From an uncultured Clostridia bacterium (GTDB lineage Bacteria; Bacillota; Clostridia; Oscillospirales; Oscillospiraceae), in assembly GCA_945918815.1 (NCBI GenBank), contig CAMEIU010000005.1, positions 1 through 27,096 of the forward strand: a stretch of 27,096 nucleotides of DNA. Reading direction: 5' to 3'. This document shows positions 22,610 to 27,096 of this stretch, piece after piece. Made by a program: the position numbers and the translations under genes. The notes beneath the pieces are model-generated. The model searched no databases and was not told the origin of the DNA. It was given only the letters and a program-made list of their open reading frames with translations. Each line of letters opens with the position of its first letter. Positions within the stretch are counted from its first letter, which is position 1.

Positions 22610-22825
22610 ATGGAACAGCGTAAGGTGAGCGCGGCGCAAAGAAGAGCAACGGACAAATATCTTGAAAAGTTCGATGAAATCCGCGTCCGCATCCCCAAAG
22701 GCCGCAAAGAGGAAATTCAAGCCCACTGTGAGGCGCGGGGGGAGTCAGTGAACGGATTTATTAACCGAGTGATATTAGATGCGCTGGAGCGGGAGAACGC
22801 CGACGTGGAAGCACAGGAGGTCTGA
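22610..22825 (+). CDS. Ribbon-helix-helix (Arc/RelB-like) antitoxin
   Basis: A 71-residue protein with a basic start (EQRKVSAAQRRATDKYLEKF) and an Arc-type ribbon-helix-helix: the strand DEIRVRIPKG, then helices KEEIQAHCEARG and SVNGFINRVILDALERE. It would bind the toxin and repress its own operon through the palindromes at 22457-22538. The ATG at 22610 sits 9 bases from AAAGG; an in-frame ATG at 22604 is only 3 bases from it. The toxin gene follows after 2 bases, the usual antitoxin-first order. Confidence 0.87.
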   Translation: MEQRKVSAAQRRATDKYLEKFDEIRVRIPKGRKEEIQAHCEARGESVNGFINRVILDALERENADVEAQEV

Positions 22826-22827
22826 CA

Positions 22828-23088
22828 GTGGAAATCCGCTATTCAAAGGCTGCTGAAAAGGCAATCCGTGCAATGGACAAGCAGACAAAGCAGCGTATTC
22901 ACAACGGTATTCTGGGCCTGATGCACAAGCCGCCTGTGGGGGATATTAAGCTCATGCAGGGATATTCCGATGGCCGGTACCGGCTGAGAGTTGGGAAATA
23001 CCGAATTGTTTACAAATTCGGCCTTGAAAATCAATTGGAAATCCTGCATATTATAAACATAGGCAGTCGCGGAGACATTTACAAGTAA
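22828..23088 (+). CDS. RelE/ParE-family toxin
   Basis: An 86-residue type II toxin. Family marks are the N-terminal YSKAAEKAIRAMDKQ, the helix KQRIHNGILGLMHKP, GYSDGRYRLRVGKYRIVYK with conserved Arg and Tyr, and the C-terminal IINIGSRGDIYK. It is closest to the RelE/StbE branch, which cuts ribosome-bound mRNA; ParE-like gyrase poisoning cannot be excluded. The start is GTG 22828, with AGGAGGT 6 bases upstream inside the antitoxin end. It would keep the element in the population. The gene looks intact. Confidence 0.88.
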   Translation: MEIRYSKAAEKAIRAMDKQTKQRIHNGILGLMHKPPVGDIKLMQGYSDGRYRLRVGKYRIVYKFGLENQLEILHIINIGSRGDIYK

Positions 23089-23101
23089 AGGAGGGTTTTG
23101 T

Positions 23102-23314
23102 ATGGCTCCTATTGCGGAACAGATCGCGGGAATGGTAGATATGCTCCCGGAAGCGGAGCAAGCGCTTGCGTTTGAGTTGGTCAAGCGAATGGTGTTGGCC
23201 TGGGACCCTGACTTTACCAAGCTGACCCCAGCAGAGCGGGCGCAGCTGGAAACGTCGGAAGCGGAGATGCAAGCCGGGGAGTACGTCACAGACAGCCCTG
23301 ATCTTTGGTCATAA
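23102..23314 (+). CDS. Small acidic protein, third gene of the toxin-antitoxin operon
   Basis: A 70-residue protein (MAPIAEQIAGMVDMLPEAEQ, then ALAFELVKRMVLAWDPDF and an acidic LTPAERAQLETSEAEMQ tail ending in DSPDLWS). AAAGGAGG overlaps the toxin's stop, so it is translated with the toxin. A strong terminator follows. Its amphipathic helix followed by an extended acidic tail resembles small antitoxins in shape, but I cannot place it in a named family. It may be a second antitoxin or an accessory regulator. Confidence 0.78.
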   Translation: MAPIAEQIAGMVDMLPEAEQALAFELVKRMVLAWDPDFTKLTPAERAQLETSEAEMQAGEYVTDSPDLWS

Positions 23315-23318
23315 AAGG

Positions 23319-23350
23319 AACGCCTGGAGGGAGCCCTCCGGGCGTTTTTT
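23319..23350 (+). terminator. Terminator of the toxin-antitoxin operon
   Basis: A 12-bp stem AACGCCTGGAGG (23319-23330) with CCTCCGGGCGTT (23335-23346), tetraloop GAGC, then T run. Confidence 0.92.
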
Positions 23351-23352
23351 GT

Positions 23353-23370
23353 GGGTGTTATTTGGGTGTT
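23353..23370 (+). repeat. Putative integrase arm-type sites, right end
   Basis: GGGTGTTATTTGGGTGTT, identical to the left-end copy at 17460, followed by a further GTGGGTG. It lies about 115 bases inside attR. Confidence 0.7.
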
Positions 23371-23484
23371 GTGGGTGCAAATCCGATGAAAGCATACTGC
23401 TTTAAAAGTGAAGATACGACCAGAATATAATTGAATAATACCACAAATTACCTTGCATAAATTCAGACAAAGGCAGCTTTTTCA

Positions 23485-23510
23485 AGTTCGAGTCTCCTCT
23501 CCCGCACCAA
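23485..23510 (+). other. Attachment site attR (26-base core)
   Basis: A perfect copy of 17333-17358, beginning AGTTCGAG and ending CGCACCAA. Only the tRNA 3' end is present here, so it is not a second tRNA gene. Confidence 0.93.
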
Positions 23511-23546
23511 AAATCGACAAGCGACGTAAGGCGCTTGTCGATTTTT
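23509..23546 (+). terminator. Displaced native terminator of tRNA-Leu
   Basis: A 15-bp stem AAAAATCGACAAGCG (23509-23523) with CGCTTGTCGATTTTT (23532-23546), directly at the attR core. Without the element it would sit immediately after the tRNA CCA. Confidence 0.85.
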
Positions 23547-23589
23547 ACTTATTACCTCTTCACTATTCACGCTTCACTTTTACTTCGGG

Positions 23590-23690
23590 GTCGATTTTTG
23601 GAAAGTAATAAATAATAGTGAATAGGGAAGAAGTCAAGGTGTCCCTTCGGGACGATTGAATTAAAATAGAGTAGGCACCTTCGTGCCTGC
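23590..23690 (+). repeat. Intergenic palindromic repeat, family 1, copy 3
   Basis: Contains the 22-base block 23636-23657, identical to 1828-1849 (hairpin GTCCC-ttc-GGGAC), then a variable hairpin GGCACCTTCGTGCC. Upstream is ATAATAGTGAATAGGGAAG instead of the GGACAATGA end. Confidence 0.65.
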
Positions 23691-23728
23691 AAAAAACGAA
23701 ACCCCCTTCCGGCAATCGGGAGGGGGTT
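23691..23728 (-). terminator. Terminator of rpsT
   Basis: On the minus strand a 12-bp stem of AACCCCCTCCCG type (23717-23728 with 23700-23711, one wobble) is followed by TTCGTTTTTT. Confidence 0.9.
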
Positions 23729-23740
23729 GAAAGCGTTTGA

Positions 23741-24004
23741 TTACGCCATCTGGTTCAGCTTCCGGGTGATGCTGCTCTTCTTGCGGGCAGCATTATTCTT
23801 ATGCAGAATACCCTTCTTGACAGACTCGTCAATGGTCTTGACGGCAGCCTTGTAAGCGCTATCGGCCTGCTCGCGGTTGCCTTCCGCCAGGGCAGCGTCA
23901 AACTTCTTCAGGGTGGTCTTCAGCACAGACTTGGCGGCCTTGTTCCGCTCGTTGCTGACCTTGGTCAACAGGACTCTCTTCTTCGCAGATTTAATGTTGG
24001 GCAT
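23741..24004 (-). CDS. rpsT: 30S ribosomal protein S20
   Basis: An 87-residue basic protein with the S20 start MPNIKSAKKRVL, then KAAKSVLKTTLKKFDAAL and the C-terminal NNAARKKSSITRKLNQMA. It binds the 5' domain of 16S rRNA. The start at 24004 has AGGAGGTG 5 bases upstream. It is divergent from gpr, the usual arrangement in clostridia, and ends at its own terminator. Confidence 0.96.
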   Translation of the reverse strand: MPNIKSAKKRVLLTKVSNERNKAAKSVLKTTLKKFDAALAEGNREQADSAYKAAVKTIDESVKKGILHKNNAARKKSSITRKLNQMA

Positions 24005-24124
24005 CGTTACACCTCCTCCAATAGCGTTCATGGAAATCCATCGTTGGTCTCATGCAGAAATACATTATAACGAATAGCCTGTCTAAAATCAAGTATGAAT
24101 TTCCCGCTTTTTCAAAATTTTTTC

Positions 24125-24153
24125 GCATAGGCGGAGAAAGCCGGGGGAGAATA
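24125..24153 (+). promoter_or_regulatory. Possible sigma-G-type promoter of gpr
   Basis: GCATA (24125-24129), 17-base spacer, GAGAATA (24147-24153). The -35 matches the forespore consensus and the -10 matches in part. Confidence 0.5.
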
Positions 24154-24177
24154 GAAACAAAAAGGAGGGGGAAACCC

Positions 24178-25056
24178 ATGGGAAAGAGAACGGACCTGGC
24201 CATGGAGGCCCGGGAGCTGTGGCAGGAGAGCGCGGGGGAGACCACACAACTGCCGGGTGTCCGCGCACGGGAGACAGTCCACAAGGGCGTCACCGCCACC
24301 ACCGTGGAGATTCTCGACCGGCGGGGCGCGGAAGCCCTGGGCAAGCCGGAGGGAACCTATGTGACGCTGGAGCTGGAGCGGGGGCTCATCCGGGAGCCTG
24401 CTGGCTTCGGACGGGCGGCGGCCCGCCTGGGCCGGGAGCTGGCCAGAATGCTGCCGGGCAGCGGCGCGGTGCTGGTGGCGGGTCTGGGCAACGCCGCCGT
24501 GACCCCCGACGCCATCGGGCCCAGGGCCCTGGACCATCTGGTGGTGACCCGGCACCTGGGCCGTAGTTTTCCACAGCTCCGGCCCGTCAGCGCCATTGCT
24601 CCCGGCGTTCTGGGCACCACAGGCCTGGAGAGCGTGGAGGTGGTCCGGGGCATTGTGGAGCGGTCCAAGCCTTGCTGTGTCGTGGTTGTGGACGCTTTGG
24701 CCTCCCGGAATCTGGACCGGGTGTGTAACACGGTGCAGCTGACCGACACGGGCATCGTCCCCGGCTCCGGCGTGGGCAACCGACGGGCGGCCTTCGACCA
24801 GAAGACCCTGGGCGTGCCGGTGCTGGCCGTGGGGGTCCCCACGGTGGTGGAGGCCGCCACCCTGCTGCAGGATGTTCTGGAGGCCCACGGCTGTGAAAAA
24901 CCGGCGTCCCAGAGCCTGTGCAGCCCCTATATGGTGGTGACGCCCAAGGACATCGACGCCCGGGTGGACCGGATTGCCCGGCTCCTGGGCTACGGAATCA
25001 GCCTGGGCCTTCACAGGTCCCTCAGCGTGGAAGATATCTCCTGCTTCGTTGGATAA
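24178..25056 (+). CDS. gpr: Spore germination protease GPR
   Basis: A 292-residue GPR endopeptidase, which degrades small acid-soluble spore proteins when spores germinate. Characteristic stretches are RTDLAMEARELWQES at the N-terminus, YVTLELERG, VLVAGLGNAAVTPDAIGP (about 100-117), VSAIAPGVLGTTGLES, VVVDALASRNLDRVCNTVQL (about 165-184), TDTGIVPGSGVGNRR and MVVTPKDIDARVDRI. It is somewhat shorter than Bacillus GPR, mostly at the C-terminus. AGGAGG precedes the ATG. It is made in the forespore as a zymogen, and sigG, encoding its usual sigma factor, is the next gene. Confidence 0.94.
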   Translation: MGKRTDLAMEARELWQESAGETTQLPGVRARETVHKGVTATTVEILDRRGAEALGKPEGTYVTLELERGLIREPAGFGRAAARLGRELARMLPGSGAVLVAGLGNAAVTPDAIGPRALDHLVVTRHLGRSFPQLRPVSAIAPGVLGTTGLESVEVVRGIVERSKPCCVVVVDALASRNLDRVCNTVQLTDTGIVPGSGVGNRRAAFDQKTLGVPVLAVGVPTVVEAATLLQDVLEAHGCEKPASQSLCSPYMVVTPKDIDARVDRIARLLGYGISLGLHRSLSVEDISCFVG

Positions 25057-25122
25057 AAATGCATAAAGGTTATGTTAACCGATAATCCTCCATGGTTCCC
25101 GGAAATGTTGGAAAAAACGAAG

Positions 25123-25200
25123 TGTGGAAAACCTTGTGGACAGTGTGCAAAACTTTTGCGGTGCAAGGGTTTGGGAACATCGTCCACACGGTTTTCCACA
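25123..25200. repeat. Long inverted repeat between gpr and sigG
   Basis: TGTGGAAAACCTTGTGGAC (25123-25141) and GTCCACACGGTTTTCCACA (25182-25200) are reverse complements with one mismatch in 19. The 40-base loop holds GCAAAACTTTTGC. There is no T run, so it is not a typical terminator. Each arm carries two sequences one or two bases from the DnaA box. The surrounding 293-base gap has no gene. Confidence 0.8.
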
Positions 25201-25349
25201 TCCGCCGGAGCCATGGGTTTTGGCCGAAAAAATACCCCGCCGCCGGTTGACGGAACGATGGCCCAGGTATGTTATGGACATGCGCGCTGAATGAAATCGC
25301 CTTTCCCGGGAAATACTGACAGCACCACGTCAGAATTTCAGGAGGCATT

Positions 25350-26126
25350 ATGCAGGGAAAGGTAGAGATCTGCGGCGTCAACACGTCTAAGCTGAAAACC
25401 TTGAAGAGCGAGGAAATGACCGAACTGCTGCGGCGGGCCAAGGCCGGGGACCGGGAGGCCCGGGACCGGCTGGTGGAGGGAAATCTGCGCCTGGTGCTGT
25501 CCGTCATTCAGAGATTCATGGGCCGGGGGGAGAACCCGGACGATCTGTTTCAGGTGGGCTGCATCGGGCTTCTGAAAGCGGTGCAGAATTTTGACGAGAC
25601 CAAGGAGGTGCGCTTTTCCACCTACGGCGTGCCCATGATCGCCGGGGAGATCCGCCGCTATCTCCGGGACAACAGCGCCATCCGCGTCAGCCGCTCCGTC
25701 CGGGACACGGCTTACCGGGTTTTGCAGTGCAAGGAGGGGCTGATGCTGGAGCTGGGCCGGGAGCCTTCCATGGAGGAAATCGCAAAAAAGCTGGAGCTGC
25801 CTTTGCAGGAGGTGGTGGCCGCCATGGACGCCATTACGGCTCCGGTGTCCCTCTACGAGCCGGTCTACGCCGACGGCGGAGACCCCCTGACGGTCATGGA
25901 CCAGGTGAAGGACATGAAGAACACCGACGAGCAGTGGCTGGAGCAGATCGCCCTCCGGGACGCCATCAGCCAGCTGGGGGAGCGGGAGAAGCAGATTCTG
26001 GGCCTGCGGTTCCATGAGGGCAAAACCCAAATGGAGGTGGCGAAAGAAATCGGCATCTCCCAGGCCCAGGTCTCCCGCCTGGAAAAAAACGCCCTGGGCA
26101 GCATCCGCAAGGCCATCAGCTGCTGA
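25350..26126 (+). CDS. sigG: RNA polymerase sporulation sigma factor SigG
   Basis: A 258-residue sigma-70 family factor acting in the late forespore. The N-terminal KVEICGVNTSKLKTLKSEEM is the mark of sigma-G rather than sigma-F. Region 2 has RLVLSVIQRF, DDLFQVGCIGLLKAVQNFD and VRFSTYGVPMIAGEIRR. Region 3 has RVSRSVRDTAYRV, and region 4 has LGEREKQILGLRF and the helix-turn-helix TQMEVAKEIGISQAQVSRLE. CAGGAGG precedes the ATG. It sits between gpr and a YlmC/YmxH gene. Confidence 0.95.
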   Translation: MQGKVEICGVNTSKLKTLKSEEMTELLRRAKAGDREARDRLVEGNLRLVLSVIQRFMGRGENPDDLFQVGCIGLLKAVQNFDETKEVRFSTYGVPMIAGEIRRYLRDNSAIRVSRSVRDTAYRVLQCKEGLMLELGREPSMEEIAKKLELPLQEVVAAMDAITAPVSLYEPVYADGGDPLTVMDQVKDMKNTDEQWLEQIALRDAISQLGEREKQILGLRFHEGKTQMEVAKEIGISQAQVSRLEKNALGSIRKAISC

Positions 26127-26148
26127 TCGATTTTGAAGGAGTTTTCGG

Positions 26149-26216
26149 GACGCATATATGCGTCACCTACAGAGTTCTGCCGGACATCTTCTGTAGGGGC
26201 GGCATATATGCCGCCC
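26149..26216. repeat. Palindrome cluster between sigG and ylmC
   Basis: A perfect 16-bp palindrome GACGCATATATGCGTC (26149-26164) and a perfect 20-bp palindrome GGGCGGCATATATGCCGCCC (26197-26216). Between them is an inverted pair CCTACAGA (26166-26173)/TCTGTAGG (26190-26197). TGTAGG and CCTACA match the ends of repeat family 2. The first could also attenuate transcription after sigG. Confidence 0.75.
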
Positions 26217-26280
26217 GCATGGAGTGCAAGGTATATCCGCCGCCGGATCGGCATATTCCTGTGTCAAGGAGGGGATGACC

Positions 26281-26559
26281 ATGTGCTGCCGGTTTACGGA
26301 GCTTCGCTGCAAGGAGGTCATCAACGTCACCGACGGGTGCCGCCTGGGCTTTGTGGCGGACCTGGATCTCGATCTGGAGAACGGCCGGGTGCTGGCCATC
26401 ATCGTGCCTTGCCCCGGCCGCTTTTTCGGGCTCTTCGGCAGCAATGAAGAGCATGTGATTCCGTGGTCGTGCATCCGCCGGATCGGGGGCGACATCATTC
26501 TGGTGGACGTGTGCCTGAAGGACGTGCGGCGGCCCTGCAGGAAGAAGCGGTTTTGGTGA
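26281..26559 (+). CDS. YlmC/YmxH family sporulation protein (PRC-barrel)
   Basis: A 92-residue PRC-barrel-like protein: FTELRCKEVINVTDGCRLGF, then VADLDLDLENGRVLAIIVP, an HVIPWSCIRRIGGDIILVD strand pair and a Cys/Arg/Lys-rich tail. YlmC/YmxH proteins occur in spore formers, often next to sigG or sigE genes, with no defined biochemical role. The start at 26281 is 8 bases from AAGGAGG; an earlier ATG at 26275 is too close. It is probably read with or soon after sigG. Confidence 0.86.
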   Translation: MCCRFTELRCKEVINVTDGCRLGFVADLDLDLENGRVLAIIVPCPGRFFGLFGSNEEHVIPWSCIRRIGGDIILVDVCLKDVRRPCRKKRFW

Positions 26560-26587
26560 AAAAAACAGGATTTTTTTCAAAAAACTC

Positions 26588-26616
26588 TTGCGGATTCCGA
26601 AAACATCCGATATAAT
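26588..26616 (+). promoter_or_regulatory. Promoter of rpsB
   Basis: TTGCGG (26588-26593), 17-base spacer, TATAAT (26611-26616). It is the same -35/-10 pair and spacing as at 9311. Confidence 0.88.
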
Positions 26617-26742
26617 ATCTTTCGTGTGCGCAAGCCACAAAATACTACACCACACACCCGAGGATCTTCCCCTTTGTGCCGCAAAACGGTGAGGGGATGA
26701 GATGATTGGGGTGGAGGTAAAAACAAAAGGAGAAAGAATACT
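26617..26742 (+). promoter_or_regulatory. rpsB 5' leader with hairpin
   Basis: About 120 bases of untranslated leader. A stem of CCCC (26669-26672)/GGGG (26693-26696) and CCG/CGG with loop CAAAA may be a binding site for S2 autoregulation. This is inferred from position. Confidence 0.4.
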
Positions 26743-27096
26743 ATGGCAGTCGTATCCATGAAGCAGCTGCTGGAAGCTGGCGTCCACTTCGGCCACCAGA
26801 CCCGCCGCTGGAACCCCAAAATGGCTCCCTATATCTACACGGAGCGCAACGGCATCTACATCATTGACCTGCAGAAGACCGTGAAGAAGCTGGAGGAGGC
26901 GTATGCCTTTGTCCGCGAGCTGTCCGCCAACGGTGAGAGCATCCTGTTCGTCGGCACCAAGAAGCAGGCCCAGGACGCCATCAAGGAAGAGGCTGAGAGA
27001 GTCGGCCAGTTCTATGTCAACGCCCGCTGGCTGGGCGGTATGCTGACCAACTTCAAGACCATGCGCACCCGTATCGAGCGCCTGGCTCAGCTGAAG
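26743..27096 (+). CDS. rpsB: 30S ribosomal protein S2 (5' part)
   Basis: The first 118 codons of S2, cut by the window end. Marks: MKQLLEAGVHFGHQTRRWNP, then KMAPYIYTERNGIYIIDLQK, ILFVGTKKQAQDAIKEEAER and RWLGGMLTNFKTMRTRI. AAGGAGA precedes the ATG. S2 binds the 30S neck and is needed for translation; tsf normally follows. Confidence 0.97.
   Translation, partial: MAVVSMKQLLEAGVHFGHQTRRWNPKMAPYIYTERNGIYIIDLQKTVKKLEEAYAFVRELSANGESILFVGTKKQAQDAIKEEAERVGQFYVNARWLGGMLTNFKTMRTRIERLAQLK

Larger units (their letters stand above)
17333..23510. mobile_element. Integrated element of about 6.15 kb in tRNA-Leu (IME or phage-satellite type)
   Basis: The element is bounded by two identical 26-base copies of the tRNA-Leu 3' end. 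Between them lie an integrase, divergent repressor and XRE genes, an excisionase-like gene, a HUH Rep, a candidate origin, small unknown genes and a toxin-antitoxin operon. Both ends also carry a GGGTGTTATTTGGGTGTT motif next to the core. Base composition is visibly more AT-rich than the chromosome on either side. No conjugation, capsid or terminase genes are present. Confidence 0.93.
23315..23740. other. Gene-free stretch across the right end of the element
   Basis: These 426 bases hold the toxin-antitoxin terminator, arm-type sites, attR, the tRNA's displaced terminator, a family 1 repeat and the rpsT terminator. No gene is seen. Confidence 0.8.

Noticed and set aside
23485..23513. Second tRNA-Leu gene
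   Set aside because: Only the 26-base 3' end is present; upstream sequence does not form D or anticodon arms. It is the att duplication.
25123..25200. Replication origin oriC at the DnaA-box-like arms
   Set aside because: There is no dnaA/dnaN neighbourhood, no AT-rich unwinding region, and boxes are imperfect and limited to an inverted repeat.

Overview
The window looks like chromosome of a GC-rich, endospore-forming clostridium, most likely an Oscillospiraceae gut bacterium of the Oscillibacter/Flavonifractor/Dysosmobacter kind. This rests on gpr next to sigG, a YlmC/YmxH sporulation protein, a SpoVB-like flippase, csaB and DUF1292 genes, and clostridial aldo/keto reductase and FMN-dehydrogenase types. 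The genus is an inference.

Layout. 1-1828: end of a csaB pyruvyltransferase gene with an in-frame amber codon, overlapping a TuaH-like glycosyltransferase. 1976-9002: an FMN-dependent alpha-hydroxy-acid dehydrogenase, a WYL regulator, two head-to-head paralogous lipoproteins and a guanine deaminase. 9370-10697: DUF1292 protein and ferredoxin-type aldo/keto reductase in a two-gene operon. 10783-13129: tRNA-Thr(GGT), a 23-codon gene on the minus strand with its own promoter and terminator, an SGNH hydrolase and a frameshifted MATE transporter. 13229-17075 (minus strand): a UDG-superfamily glycosylase, a SpoVB-like flippase, an unknown membrane protein and rsmE.

17274-23546: tRNA-Leu(GAG) carries an integrated element of about 6.15 kb bounded by a 26-bp copy of the tRNA 3' end. 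It is visibly less GC-rich than its surroundings. It holds a tyrosine integrase, a CI-like repressor divergent from a small XRE protein over a five-half-site operator array, an excisionase-like protein, a HUH rolling-circle Rep, a hairpin-rich gene-free stretch that is a candidate origin, two minus-strand small genes, and a ribbon-helix-helix/RelE toxin-antitoxin pair with a third gene. Divergent promoters there carry three identical 7-4-7 palindromes. No relaxase of conjugative type, coupling protein, capsid or terminase is present, so it looks like a minimal replicating integrative element or phage satellite that needs a helper to move.

23691-27096: rpsT, gpr, sigG, ylmC/ymxH and the start of rpsB. 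The core genome is peppered with short palindromic intergenic repeats of at least two families. Most of the interest lies in the integrated element, the repeat families, the paralogous lipoproteins and the tiny minus-strand gene.
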